Assembly: GCA_963773665.1 (NCBI GenBank)
Contig: CAVZBZ010000001.1
Span: forward strand, 1,443,231-1,507,230
DNA: 64,000 bases
Source: DATJLY01 sp963773665
GTDB lineage: Bacteria > Pseudomonadota > Alphaproteobacteria > ATCC43930 > CGMCC-115725
Reading direction: 5' to 3'
Shown piece after piece: positions 51,576 to 61,621 of the stretch. The notes under the pieces were generated by a model. The model worked only from the letters and a program-made list of their open reading frames with translations. It did not search any database and was not told the origin of the DNA. Position 1 is the first letter of the stretch, and every line of letters starts with the position of its first letter. Position numbers and translations under genes: made by a program.

Positions 51576-52411
51576 TGCACCGAATCGGGCAGGATCGACT
51601 GCCGACCCAATTGCGGCCAGGCGGCGGGCGCGCTGCATTTCTCGGCCGCGGCCTCGGGCGCGAGCTTGGCGTCCCACTGCGCACCGATGAAGCGCCGTCC
51701 ATTCACGCCGTCGGACGCGCGCGAGGCTAGCCACAGCAGCGGCCTCACCATGACGTCGGGCGGGATCATCTTCGCCTGCGCCGCGCCATAGCCCGCGGTC
51801 ATGCGCGTGATGGCGGCGCCGCCCGGCACCAGCACGTTGGCGGTGATGCCCGATCCCTCCAACTCGTCGGCCAGCGCCGCGACGAAGCACTCGTGCGCCG
51901 CCTTGGTCGCGCCATAGGGCATCATGCCCTTGCGGTACATCGTATCGAGGCTGGTGGTGACGCCGATGATGCGGCCCCATTTCTGCTTCAGCATTGGCTC
52001 GATCGCGGCGCGCGCGACGAGGAACGGCGCGATCGCATTGACCTCGAAGATGCGCCGGTAATCGGCAGGCGCAATGTCGCGGAAGCTCGGCGCGGTCTTG
52101 ATTGCGCTCGGATCGACCGTAGAGAGGTTGAGCCCGGCATTGTTGACGAGGACATCGACCCGGCCGAAGCGCTCCATCGTTTGCGCGACGATACCGCGCG
52201 CCTCGTCCTCGCGCGTGACATCGGCCTTGAGCGGCAGGAGGCGCTGTCGCGCGGCGCCGGCCGCGCCGTTCAGCTCGTCGAGCGCCGGCGGGTCGATATC
52301 GACGCCGGTCACTTGCGCCCCGGCCTGCAACAGGCCCAAAGCCATGGTCCGGCCGAGCCCGCGCCCCGCCCCGGTGATGATCGCAACGCAACCGCGATGA
52401 GTGTCTGCCAT
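51572..52411 (-). CDS. short-chain dehydrogenase/reductase
   Basis: A 279-residue SDR. The cofactor motif is CVAIITGAGRGLGRTMALGL, VLVNNAGLNLS follows, and the catalytic Tyr and Lys are in MPYGATKAAHECFVAALADE. ATG at 52411 is chosen over a codon 21 bases upstream because the family starts just before the Rossmann strand. It stands alone on this strand between minE and a divergent peroxiredoxin gene. Substrate unknown. Confidence 0.91.
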   Translation of the reverse strand: MADTHRGCVAIITGAGRGLGRTMALGLLQAGAQVTGVDIDPPALDELNGAAGAARQRLLPLKADVTREDEARGIVAQTMERFGRVDVLVNNAGLNLSTVDPSAIKTAPSFRDIAPADYRRIFEVNAIAPFLVARAAIEPMLKQKWGRIIGVTTSLDTMYRKGMMPYGATKAAHECFVAALADELEGSGITANVLVPGGAAITRMTAGYGAAQAKMIPPDVMVRPLLWLASRASDGVNGRRFIGAQWDAKLAPEAAAEKCSAPAAWPQLGRQSILPDSVH

Positions 52412-52453
52412 GAGCGCCTCCCTTTGCTGCAAGCATGGAGGCGGCGCGGCCGG

Positions 52454-52482
52454 TTCTCAAGGGCGGACATCGCGCCTATAAT
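52454..52482 (+). promoter_or_regulatory. possible promoter at the start of the peroxiredoxin gene
   Basis: TTCTCA at 52454-52459 and a perfect TATAAT at 52477-52482 are separated by 17 bases. The ATG at 52489 is 6 bases beyond the -10 box, where transcription would start, so the mRNA may be leaderless. Confidence 0.4.
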
Positions 52483-52488
52483 CGAGGG

Positions 52489-53040
52489 ATGAAATCCTTG
52501 CGTCTCGTCTCCGCCGCTCTGGGATTGTTTGCGTCCGCCGTGCCGGCCTATGCGGCCCTCAAGGTGGGCGACACGGCGCCGCTCTTCACGGCGCAAGCCT
52601 CGATGGGCGGCAAGAATTTCACCTTCGCCCTTGCCGACGCGCTCGCGAAGGGGCCGGTCGTGCTTTATTTCTATCCCGCCGCCTTCACCCCCGGCTGCAA
52701 CATCGAGGCGCACGATTTTGCGCAAGCGATGGACCGCTTCGCCGCGCTCGGCGCCACGGTGATCGGCGTCTCGCACGACAAGATCGAGACGCTCAATAAA
52801 TTCTCGGTGCAGGAGTGCCAGGGCAAATTCCCCGTGGCGGCCGATACCGATCTCGCGATCGCCAAGTCGTACAATGCCGTGCTCGCGCCCTTGGTGCCCT
52901 ACGCCAACCGCACCTCTTATGTCATCGCTCCGGGCGGCAGGATCATCTATTCCTTCACCGATCTTGCGCCGGACGACCATGTCGCCAATACGATGCGCGC
53001 CGTGGCCGAGTGGCGCACGGCGCAAAAGCCGACGAATTAA
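52489..53040 (+). CDS. exported peroxiredoxin (AhpC/TSA, BCP-like)
   Basis: A 183-residue thioredoxin-fold peroxidase with a signal peptide (MKSLRLVSAALGLFASAVPAYA). The peroxidatic Cys is in FYPAAFTPGCNIEAHDFAQA. BCP proteins often have a resolving Cys five residues later; here that place is His, so it may be a 1-Cys type or use the Cys in SVQECQGKF. It would reduce peroxides in the periplasm. Its 3' end overlaps that of the convergent binding-protein gene by 4 bases. Confidence 0.9.
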   Translation: MKSLRLVSAALGLFASAVPAYAALKVGDTAPLFTAQASMGGKNFTFALADALAKGPVVLYFYPAAFTPGCNIEAHDFAQAMDRFAALGATVIGVSHDKIETLNKFSVQECQGKFPVAADTDLAIAKSYNAVLAPLVPYANRTSYVIAPGGRIIYSFTDLAPDDHVANTMRAVAEWRTAQKPTN

Positions 53041-54056
53041 GGGGCTGGCCCAAGCTCCTTGTTCGCGGCATCGACGAAACTCATGTCGACGACGTCGGCC
53101 ATCGAGACGGGACCGTTGATCAGGCCCTGCGCGCGCCACACATCGAGATCGGCCTGCAGGCTCTTGCGGTTGACGCGGCCCATGGGATCGACGCCGTTGG
53201 GCGTGATCGCGCGGAACACCGCCGGGTCCTTGATCCGGGTCGAGGCGACGAGGATGCGGATCACGTCGTCGGCATTGGGCCCGGCGAGCTTGCCGCCTGC
53301 GAGCGCGCCGCGGTAATAGCGCACGCCGCGCAGATAGGCCCGCATGAACTGCAGGGCAAGACCGCGGTCGGACGAGAATGCCTGCGAATAGAGCAGCACC
53401 GCGATCTGGTGCGCGGGGTCGATGTCGGCGTCGTCCGATTTCTCGACGCCGAACCCCCTGCTCACCGCCACGGTCGCCGACGGCTCGGTCGTGAAGGTGG
53501 CGTCGACCGCCTTGTTGGCGAGCGCCGTCACATGCTCGGGAAAGGACAGATCGACGGTCGTGACGTCGCCATAGGCGAGGCCGGCCTTGCGCAGCGTATA
53601 GGCGAGCGTCGCGACATTGGTGTTGCCGGCGCCGTTCAGCGCGACCTTCATGCCCTTCAAGTCGGGCAGGTCCTTGTAGCGCCCGCTCGCCACGAGGTCG
53701 GTGCGCACCAGCATCTTGTTGACGGTGTAGCCCGGCTGCGAGGATGCCTTGTCGGCGACGATCTTGAGGCTGATGCCGCGAATCACGGCGTTGTAGAGGC
53801 CGGCCGAGGGCGCGCCCGCGCCGACCTGAAGCTCGCCCGCGCTCAACGGCGCCACCATGTTGGCGGCCGAGGGGAAATTGATCGTGTTGACGGCGATCCC
53901 TTCGGCGGCGAAGTAGCCCTTCGCGTCGGCGATGTAGATGAGGCCGTCGCTGATCGCGCTGACGATGCCGACATTGACCGTGACCGGCTCGGCCGACGCC
54001 GCCGGCCGCGCCGCGGCGAGACAACAGGCCGCCAGCAAAAGACTTCGGATCATCAT
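53037..54056 (-). CDS. NitT/TauT-type ABC solute-binding protein
   Basis: A 339-residue periplasmic receptor. The signal peptide ends near ARPAASAEPV, and the mature start VTVNVGIVSAISDGLIYIAD matches the NMT1/THI5-like family. LYNAVIRGISLKIVADKASS and LAYGDVTTVDLSFPEHVTAL are typical. The C-terminus NRKSLQADLDVWRAQGLING to DAANKELGPAP serves as the reference for recognising the deleted gene at 19731. No permease or ATPase is adjacent. It is divergent from the MFS gene and near box genes, so an aromatic acid ligand is possible. Confidence 0.91.
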   Translation of the reverse strand: MMIRSLLLAACCLAAARPAASAEPVTVNVGIVSAISDGLIYIADAKGYFAAEGIAVNTINFPSAANMVAPLSAGELQVGAGAPSAGLYNAVIRGISLKIVADKASSQPGYTVNKMLVRTDLVASGRYKDLPDLKGMKVALNGAGNTNVATLAYTLRKAGLAYGDVTTVDLSFPEHVTALANKAVDATFTTEPSATVAVSRGFGVEKSDDADIDPAHQIAVLLYSQAFSSDRGLALQFMRAYLRGVRYYRGALAGGKLAGPNADDVIRILVASTRIKDPAVFRAITPNGVDPMGRVNRKSLQADLDVWRAQGLINGPVSMADVVDMSFVDAANKELGPAP

Positions 54057-54156
54057 GCCCGCCCCCGTTCAGCCGCCGCCATGGTATCAGATGCGGGCGC
54101 CCACTACACTTCGCGGCAAAGCCAGGGCGGAAACGGCGAGGGGGTAGTTCGGCAGC

Positions 54157-55398
54157 ATGAACAGCGACGCCGGTCGCGCCGCGACGCCGCCGTCAGCCTT
54201 CCCTCAGAAGGGGATTTTCGCCTCGGGCGACTTTCTGCGCCTGTGGCTGCTCGGCCTCATCCTGTTTGTCGTGCGCTGGCTCGAGATGCTGGCGATGGGC
54301 GTGTTCGTCTATCAGAAGACGGGCTCGCCCTTCCTCGTCGCCATGATCACCATGCTGCGGCTCTTGCCGATGGCTTTTTTCGGCGCCTTCATGGGTGCCT
54401 TCGCCGACCGGTTCGAGCGCCGGAACCTGCTCGTCGTCGTCGTGCTGTGCCTCTTTGCCGGCTCGACCACGCTCGCGACGCTGGCCTGGCTCGGCAAGCT
54501 CGCCATCTGGCATCTCGCGGCGGCGACCTTCGTCAACGGCGTCACCTGGTCGGCCGACAACCCGGTGCGGCGCATCCTGATCGGCGAGGTGGTGCGGACC
54601 GAGCAGGTCGGCCGCGCCATGTCGATCGACATCGGCACCAACAACGCGAGCCGCATGATCGGCCCGACCATCGGCGGCCTTATCCTTGCCACCGTCGGCA
54701 TCGACGGCGTGTTCGCTCTCAGCATGACCCTCTACGCCGCGGCCTTCGTCGTCGCGCTCGGCATCCGCCACCGCGCCGGCATCCGCGCGGCGGCGGAGGG
54801 CTCGCTCCTCGGCCGCATCGGCCAGGGCATCGCCATCGCGCGGCGCGAGAAGCGCATCGTCGGCGCGCTCACCATCACCGTGATCTTCAACGTGTGGGGC
54901 TGGCCCTTCACCAGCATGATCCCGGTGATCGGCCAGGACCGCCTGCTGCTCGACCCGGGCGGCATCGGCATGCTGGCCAGCATGGACGGGCTCGGCGCGT
55001 TTTTGGGCGCGAGCCTCATTGCGCTGCTGGCGAAGCCGCCCGTCTATGCCCGGCTCTATCTTTGCGGCACGGCGCTTTATCTGGCGGCGCTGCCGCTTTT
55101 TGCGCTCGTCACCGATCCCATCGTCGCCGGCGCGGCGCTGCTCTTCACCGGCCTCACCGGAAGCGCCTTCATGACGATGCAGTCGACCCTCATCTATGTG
55201 CTGGCGCCGCGCGAGATCAGGAGCCGCATATTCGGCGTGCTTTCGGTCTGCATCGGCCTCGGCCCCTTGGGCTTCGTTCATCTCGGGCTTTTGGCCGACT
55301 GGATCGGCGCGCCTAATGCCACCGCCCTCATAGGCGTCGAAGGCCTCGTCGTCCTGGCATTCACCCGACGATTGTGGGCCCCCGTGCTGCGCGCGTGA
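54157..55398 (+). CDS. MFS transporter (EntS-like exporter family)
   Basis: A 413-residue major facilitator with about 12 hydrophobic segments. Typical features are the cytoplasmic loop ADRFERRNLLVVVVL between helices 2 and 3 and the mid-protein stretch GRIGQGIAIARREKRIVGAL. The overall pattern (LRLWLLGLILFVVRWLEMLA at the start) resembles the EntS/MFS_3 group, mostly drug or siderophore exporters. It precedes boxC by 31 bases and may be co-transcribed, suggesting transport of an aromatic compound or metabolite. Confidence 0.9.
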   Translation: MNSDAGRAATPPSAFPQKGIFASGDFLRLWLLGLILFVVRWLEMLAMGVFVYQKTGSPFLVAMITMLRLLPMAFFGAFMGAFADRFERRNLLVVVVLCLFAGSTTLATLAWLGKLAIWHLAAATFVNGVTWSADNPVRRILIGEVVRTEQVGRAMSIDIGTNNASRMIGPTIGGLILATVGIDGVFALSMTLYAAAFVVALGIRHRAGIRAAAEGSLLGRIGQGIAIARREKRIVGALTITVIFNVWGWPFTSMIPVIGQDRLLLDPGGIGMLASMDGLGAFLGASLIALLAKPPVYARLYLCGTALYLAALPLFALVTDPIVAGAALLFTGLTGSAFMTMQSTLIYVLAPREIRSRIFGVLSVCIGLGPLGFVHLGLLADWIGAPNATALIGVEGLVVLAFTRRLWAPVLRA

Positions 55399-55406
55399 GG
55401 CTTCGC

Positions 55407-55412
55407 TATAAT
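55407..55412 (+). promoter_or_regulatory. possible -10 element upstream of boxC
   Basis: A perfect TATAAT lies 17 bases before the boxC ATG, right after the MFS stop codon. The -35 position reads GTGCTG, which is poor. It might give boxCB its own promoter. Confidence 0.3.
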
Positions 55413-55429
55413 ATGTCTGCGAGGCGGCC

Positions 55430-57076
55430 ATGATCCTCTACGACACGCATCCCGACCGCTACCGCCATTGGCGCATGGAGTTCGACGGGCCGGTGGCAAG
55501 GCTCGTCCTCGACGTCGCCGAGGATGGCGGCCTTGCGCCGGGCTATGCCTTGAAGCTCAATTCCTACGATCTCGGCGTCGATATCGAATTGAACGACGCG
55601 CTGAACCGCCTGCGCTTCGAGCATCCCGAAGTGGGCGCGGTCGTCATCACGAGCGGCAAGGAGCGCATTTTCTCGTCCGGCGCCAACATCTACATGCTGG
55701 GGCTGAGCTCGCATGGCGCCAAGGTGAATTTCTGCAAGTTCACCAACGAGACGCGCAACGGCATGGAGGATTCCTCGCGCGGCGGCTCGCTCAAATTTTT
55801 GGCCGCCGTCAACGGCGCCTGCGCCGGCGGCGGCTATGAGCTGGCACTCGCGTGCGACGAGATCGTCATGGTGGACGACCGCTCCTCGACCGTGAGCCTG
55901 CCGGAAGTGCCGCTTCTGGGCGTGCTGCCCGGCACTGGCGGCCTCACCCGTCTCATCGACAAGCGCAAGGTGCGGCGCGACCTGGCCGACGTGTTCTGCA
56001 CCACGTCCGAAGGCGTGCGCGCCGACCGCGCCAAATCGTGGAACCTGGTGGACGCGGCAGTGCCGCCTGCGCGTTTCGCCGAAGCGGTGAAGGCGCGCGC
56101 CGAGGCGCTTGCCAGAGAAAGCGGCCGCCCGCGCGACGCGAAGGGCGTCATCCTTTCGCCGCTCGAACGGCGCATCGACGAGGCGGGATACCACTACGCC
56201 CATGTCGATGTCGCCTTCGACCGCGACGCTGGCACCGCTTCGCTCACCGTGACGGGGCCGGAGGATGTGCCGCGCACGGCCGATGCAATTTTTGCCGCGG
56301 GCGCCAACTGGTGGCCGCTCGCGATGGCGCGCGAACTCGACGACGCGATCCTGATGCTGCGCGCCAACGAGCCGGCGCTCGGCACCATCCTTCTGCGCAC
56401 GCGCGGCATGGCGGACGCGGTGCTGGCAAGCGACACTGCCATTCTGGAGCATCGGCAGAACTGGTTCGTGCGCGAGACGGTGGCCTTTCTCCGCCGCACG
56501 CTCGCCCGGCTCGACGTTTCCTCGCGCAGCCTGTTCGCCATTGCCGATCGCGGCTCGTGCTTTGCCGGCACGCTCATGGAGTTGCTGCTCGCCGCCGACC
56601 GCGCCTACATGCTGGCGGCCGAGGGGGACGGCGCCAACGAGCCGCCGCCGCGCCTTGTCGCGGGCGAAGCGAATTTCGGTATCTTTCCCATGCCCAGCGG
56701 CATGAGCCGCCTCGAAAACCGGTTCTGCGGCGATGCGGCCCCCATTGCCGCGGTGCGCGCGAAAGCAGGCCAAAAGCTCGACGCGGCTGCCGCGCTCGAG
56801 CTGGGATTGGTGACGTTCGCGCCCGACGAGCTCGATTGGGACGACGAGCTGCGCCTTGCCATCGAGGAGCGCGCGAGCCTTTCGCCCGACGCGCTCTCGG
56901 GCCTCGAGGCGAATCTGCGATTCACCGGGCCGGAGACCATGGCGACGCGCATTTTCGGCCGGCTGTCCGCGTGGCAGAACTGGATCTTCAATCGCCCCAA
57001 TGCGGTCGGGCCGCAGGGTGCGCTGAAACTGTTCGGCACGGGCTCGCGCCCGCGCTTCGACCGGGAAAGGATCTGA
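55430..57076 (+). CDS. boxC: benzoyl-CoA-dihydrodiol lyase (2,3-epoxybenzoyl-CoA dihydrolase)
   Basis: A 548-residue crotonase-superfamily enzyme of the aerobic benzoyl-CoA pathway. It opens the ring of 2,3-epoxybenzoyl-CoA hydrolytically to a dialdehyde-type CoA ester plus formate. The N-terminal half has the crotonase oxyanion segments VITSGKERIFSSGANIYMLG and FLAAVNGACAGGGYELALAC. The second half (from ~260) is the BoxC-specific duplication. Length matches known BoxC (~550). boxB follows after 3 bases. Confidence 0.94.
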   Translation: MILYDTHPDRYRHWRMEFDGPVARLVLDVAEDGGLAPGYALKLNSYDLGVDIELNDALNRLRFEHPEVGAVVITSGKERIFSSGANIYMLGLSSHGAKVNFCKFTNETRNGMEDSSRGGSLKFLAAVNGACAGGGYELALACDEIVMVDDRSSTVSLPEVPLLGVLPGTGGLTRLIDKRKVRRDLADVFCTTSEGVRADRAKSWNLVDAAVPPARFAEAVKARAEALARESGRPRDAKGVILSPLERRIDEAGYHYAHVDVAFDRDAGTASLTVTGPEDVPRTADAIFAAGANWWPLAMARELDDAILMLRANEPALGTILLRTRGMADAVLASDTAILEHRQNWFVRETVAFLRRTLARLDVSSRSLFAIADRGSCFAGTLMELLLAADRAYMLAAEGDGANEPPPRLVAGEANFGIFPMPSGMSRLENRFCGDAAPIAAVRAKAGQKLDAAAALELGLVTFAPDELDWDDELRLAIEERASLSPDALSGLEANLRFTGPETMATRIFGRLSAWQNWIFNRPNAVGPQGALKLFGTGSRPRFDRERI

Positions 57077-57079
57077 GCC

Positions 57080-58489
57080 ATGACGATCGATTATCAGGAT
57101 CGGATCCCGAACAACGTCGATCTCGCCAACAACCGCACGCTGCAGCGCGCGCTTGAAAACTGGCAGCCGAAATTTTTGGACTGGTGGCGCGAGATGGGCC
57201 CCAGCGATTTTCTGGCGGCCGATATTTACCTGCGCACCGCGATCTCGGTCGACGTGCAGGGCTGGGCGCATTTCGCACCCGTGAAGATGCCGGACTACCG
57301 CTGGGGCATTTTCCTTGCCGAGCCCGAGCCCGATCGCCGCATCGGTTTTGGCGACGAGATGGGGAGGCCGGTATGGCAGCAGGTGCCGGGCGAGCATCGC
57401 GCGACGCTGCGCCGCCTCATCGTCACGCAAGGCGACACCGAGCCCGCCTCGGTCGAGCAGCAGCGGCTTCTGGGCCACACCGCGCCGTCGCTCTATGACC
57501 TGCGCAACCTGTTCCAGGTCAATGTCGAGGAGGGTCGGCATCTCTGGGCGATGGTCTATCTGCTGCACGCCTATTTCGGCCGCGACGGGCGCGAGGAGGC
57601 GGAGGAAATGCTGGCGCGCCATTCGGGCGACGCCGACAAGCCGCGCATCCTTTCGACGTTCAACGAGCCGATCGAGGACTGGCTCGCCTTCTTCATGTTC
57701 ACCTATTTCACCGACCGCGACGGCAAGTTCCAGCTGAAGAGTTTTGCGGAAAGCGGCTTCGATCCTCTGTCGCGCACCTGCCACTTCATGCTGCGCGAGG
57801 AGGCGCACCATATGTTCGTGGGCGACAGCGGCATCTCGCGCGTGGTGAAGCGCACGCTCGAGGTGATGAACGAGCTCAAGACCGACGACCCCGAGACCGT
57901 GCGCCGCGCCGGCGCGATCGATCTGCCGACCTTGCAGCGTTACCTCAATTTCTGGGCAAGCTCGTCCTTGGACCTGTTCGGCGCCGAGATCTCCACCAAC
58001 GCCGCCGCCTATTTCGCGGCCGGCATCAAGGGCCGGCCCGACGAAGGAAAATTCGCGGATCACGTCGCCAAGGACGCGGCCTTCGCGCTCGACATGCCCG
58101 GCGGCGAGCAGACCGTGGCGCTCCGCAACGCCATGAACGAGGTGATGCGCGCAGCCTATCTGCGCGATTGCCAGAGCGGCATCGAGCGCTGGAACCGCGC
58201 CATCAAGGCGGCCGGAGTCGATTTCGCCTTCGCCCTTCCGAGCCCGCGTTTCCGGCGCGCGATCGGCGCTTGGGCTGGCCAGCCGGTCGATCCGGCAGGG
58301 CGCTTCCTGCCGCAATCCCAATACCAGACGCATCTCCGCGACTGGCTGCCGACCGGCGAGGACAAGGAATTCATCAAGAGCCTCATGCGCCCCGTCACCG
58401 CGCCCGGCAAGATGGCCGCCTGGATCGCGCCACCGACGCGCGGCATCGACGGCCGGCCGATCGAGTTCGAGTATGTGAGGCTGCAGTAG
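57080..58489 (+). CDS. boxB: benzoyl-CoA 2,3-epoxidase, di-iron oxygenase subunit
   Basis: A 469-residue class I di-iron protein that epoxidises benzoyl-CoA with O2. Iron ligands are visible in FQVNVEEGRHLWAMVYLLHA (Glu150/151 and His154) and CHFMLREEAHHMFVGDSG (Glu240/241, His243/244). Length fits BoxB (~470). The reductase BoxA and benzoate-CoA ligase genes are not in the window, so electrons must come from elsewhere or those genes lie outside. It converges with polA, the stops being 23 bases apart. Confidence 0.95.
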   Translation: MTIDYQDRIPNNVDLANNRTLQRALENWQPKFLDWWREMGPSDFLAADIYLRTAISVDVQGWAHFAPVKMPDYRWGIFLAEPEPDRRIGFGDEMGRPVWQQVPGEHRATLRRLIVTQGDTEPASVEQQRLLGHTAPSLYDLRNLFQVNVEEGRHLWAMVYLLHAYFGRDGREEAEEMLARHSGDADKPRILSTFNEPIEDWLAFFMFTYFTDRDGKFQLKSFAESGFDPLSRTCHFMLREEAHHMFVGDSGISRVVKRTLEVMNELKTDDPETVRRAGAIDLPTLQRYLNFWASSSLDLFGAEISTNAAAYFAAGIKGRPDEGKFADHVAKDAAFALDMPGGEQTVALRNAMNEVMRAAYLRDCQSGIERWNRAIKAAGVDFAFALPSPRFRRAIGAWAGQPVDPAGRFLPQSQYQTHLRDWLPTGEDKEFIKSLMRPVTAPGKMAAWIAPPTRGIDGRPIEFEYVRLQ

Positions 58490-58512
58490 AGCCCAGAGCC
58501 GGAACGCGCGTC

Positions 58513-61301
58513 CTAATGCGCCTCGTCCCAGTTGCGCGCCATGCCGGTTTCGACGACGAGCGGCACGGTCAGCTCGCGGGCCGGCGCGCAGGCGCCTTCC
58601 ATGACGCGCTTTGCGAGTGCCGCCGTGTCGGACGCCTCCGCTTCGGGCGCTTCGAAGACCAGCTCGTCATGCACCTGGAGCAGCATGCGCGCATGAAGCC
58701 CCGCCTTCTCGAGGGCAATCGGAATGCGGCGCATGGCGCGCTTGATGATGTCGGCGGCGGCGCCCTGGAGCGGCGCGTTGATCGCCTGGCGCTCGGCGCC
58801 GGCGCGGCGCGCGGCATTCGGGTCCTTGATGCCGGGGATGTAGCAGCGCCGTCCGAATAGGGTTTCGACATAGCCCTTGTCGCGCGCCTCGTGCTTGATG
58901 CGCTCCATGTAGTCGCGGATGCCGGGAAAGCGCGCGAAATAGGCTTTGATGTAGTCCGCCGCCTCGCCCTGCGGCACGCCGAGCTGCTGCGCCAGGCCAA
59001 AGGCGCTGATGCCGTAGATGATGCCGAAATTGATCGCCTTGGCGCGGCGGCGCACGTCTGGCGTCATCTCATCCATCGGCACGCCGAACACTTCGCTTGC
59101 GGTAAGCGCGTGGATGTCGGCGCCGGCGCGGAACGCCTCGCGCAAGGGGCCCGACATCGGCGACATGCGCGGCAAGGCGCAGCTCGATCTGGCTGTAATC
59201 GGCCGAGATCAGCAGGTGCCCGGGCTCGGCGACGAAGGCGCGGCGGATTTTGCGCCCCTCCTCGGTGCGGATCGGGATGTTCTGGAGATTGGGATCGGTG
59301 GACGCAAGCCGCCCGGTCGAGGTCGCGGCAAGCGAGAACGAGGTGTGGACGCGCCCGGTCGATGGATTGATCTCGTCGATGAGCGCGTCGGCATAGGTGC
59401 TCTTGAGCTTCGCCAATTGCCGCCAGTCGAGCACGCGCGCCGGCAGATCGTGCGTGAGCGCAAGCTGCTCCAAAATGCTCGCATCGGTGCCATAGGCGCC
59501 GGTCTTGCCCTTCTTGCCGCCGGGCAGACCGAGCTCGTCGAACAGCACCTCGCCCAGCTGCTTCGGCGAGCCGACGTTGAAGGGGTGGCCGGCGAGCTTG
59601 TGGATCTCGACGCTCGAACGCCGCGATGCGCGCCGCGAAATCCTGGGAGAGGCGCGCGAGCTCGGCCCGGTCGACGGCTATGCCCGCCCGCTCCATCGCG
59701 GCGACGACCGCGGCCAAGCGGCCGCTCCACCGTCTCGTAGAAGGCGAGCATGTGCTCGGCGATGAGGCGCGGCTTCAGGCGGCGATGGAGGCGCGAGCGC
59801 GCATGTCGGCATCCTCGGCCGCATAGTCGCGCGCGCGGTCCAGCGGCACGGCGGCGAAGCCGATATGATCCTTGCCGCTGCCGGCAACGTCCTTGTACTT
59901 GATGGTGTCGTGCGCGAAATGGAGCTTCGCCAGCTCGTCGAGCCCGTGGCCATGCAGCGCGCCGTCGAGCACGAACGACATCAGCATGGTGCAGTCGTTG
60001 GGCGCACGGCGATGCCCGCATTCGCCAGCACGGCGATGTCGTATTTGATGTTATGGCCGATCTTGAGAACGCTTTCGTCCTCCAAGAGCGGCTTCAGGAG
60101 CGCCAGCGCCGCGCCGCGCGGAATCTGCCGCGGCGGTTCGCCAAGCTCGCCGTCAGGGGCGCGATGGCCAAGCGGGATGTAGCAGGCCTGGCCCGGCTCG
60201 AGCGCAAGCGACACGCCGACCAGCTCGGCCAGCGAGGAATCGAGCGAGGTCGTCTCGGTGTCGAGCGCGACCGCAGCCCTTCTCGCGCGCCAGCAGCGAT
60301 CCAGCGCTCGAGCGCCGCCGCATCCTGCACCAGCTCGTAGCGCCTGCTCGACCTTGGTCGTGTCGGGTGCCTCTTGCGGCTGCGGCATGATGGCGCCGTT
60401 GGCGGCCGGCGAGCGTGGCTCGGGCCGCGCCCCCTCGGTGCCGAGCCGCGACACCCGCGCCAAAAGCGTGCGGAACTCCATCTCCGCGAGGTACGCGAGC
60501 AGCTTGTCGCGATCCAGCGGCTTCACGTGCAGGTCGTCGAGCGGCGCCGGCAGCGGCACGTTCTGATCGAGCGTCACGAGCTTCTTCGAGAGGCGCGCCT
60601 GCTCGGCGAAATCGATCAGCGACTGGCGGCGCTTCGGCTGCTTGATCTCGGCCGCGTGCGCCAGAAGGTTTTCGAGATCGCCATAGGTGTTGATGAGCTC
60701 GGCCGCGGTCTTGACGCCGATGCCGGGCACGCCCGGCACGTTGTCGACGCTGTCGCCGCACAGCGCCTGCACGTCGATCACCTTGTCGGGGCCGACGCCG
60801 AATTTCTCGCGCACCTCGGCAGCGCCGATCGGCTGGTCCTTGATCGGGTCCAAGCAGCTGCACCTGGTCGGTGACGAGCTGCATCAGATCCTTGTCGGAC
60901 GAGACGATGGTCACGATCGCGCCCGCCTCGGCCGCGACGCGCGCGTAGGTCGCGATGAGGTCGTCGGCCTCGAAATCCTCGCGCTCGATGCGGCAGACGT
61001 TGAAGGCGTCGGTCGCCTCGCGCACCAGCTTGAATTGCGGGCGCAGATCGTCGGGCGGCTCGGGCCGGTGCGCCTTGTAGGCGTCGTAGATGCGGTTGCG
61101 GAAGCTCGTCTTGGCGGTGTCGAACACGACGGCGATGTGGTCGGCGTCGGTCTCCTGCAGCAGCTTCAACAGCATGTTGGAGAAGCCCAGCACCGCGCCG
61201 ACCGGCGTGCCGTCGCTTCTCGTCAGCGGCGGCAGCGCGTGATAGGCGCGGAAGATGAAGCCCGAGCCGTCGACCAGAAAGACGTGCCGCGGCGCGCTCA
61301 C
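58513..61301 (-). CDS. polA: DNA polymerase I, many frameshifts
   Basis: About 930 residues of DNA polymerase I in broken frames. The 5'-nuclease start is VFLVDGSGFIFRAYHALPPL, with EREDFEADDLIATYARVA. The 3'-5' exonuclease shows VALDTETTSLDSSLAELVGV and IGHNIKYDIAVLANAGI. Polymerase motifs are ADYSQIELRL (A), KAINFGIIYGISAFGLAQQL (B) and LQVHDELVFE (C). About nine shifts lie near 60855, 60340, 60280, 60265, 60005, 59795, 59715, 59620 and 59165, mostly one-base changes in G/C runs. All catalytic residues are intact, so this is almost surely sequencing error. GTG at 61301 overlaps the previous stop. Confidence 0.93.
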
Positions 61302-61496
61302 GGCTGCGCCGCCGCTGCGCCCGGCCCGTGCGCGCCGCCCGTCCCGCGCCGCACAAAAAGACGCGAGCAATAGGGGCACTCGACCTGGCCGAGTGCGGAC
61401 AGGTTGAGATAGACCTGGGATGGCCCCCGGGCCCGCGGCATCGCCGTCGCAGGCGACGACGGCGGTATCCACTTCGATCGTCTCGAAAGTCGGCAT
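61298..61496 (-). CDS. CHCC zinc-finger protein, frameshifted
   Basis: A ~66-residue protein of the zf-CHCC type, common in Proteobacteria and related to the Complex I NDUFS6-like zinc fold. MPTFETIEVDTAVVACDGDA gives the first Cys, GGHP the His, and VYLNLSALGQVECPYCSRLF the last two Cys. These parts lie in three frames, implying two one-base indels in the G/C run near 61425-61440. GTG at 61505 is another possible start. The TGA stop overlaps the polA GTG (GTGA), so the two are coupled. Confidence 0.78.
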
Positions 61497-61621
61497 TGTC
61501 TCCACCGCAAAGGTGCGCCAAGTCTCCCTTCCGGCGCAGGGCTGATCGACAGAATCGGGAGGCCGCCGCCGGTTGACCGGACGGCAGGTGCAATGATACC
61601 CATTGCGGCGGCGCACAATCA

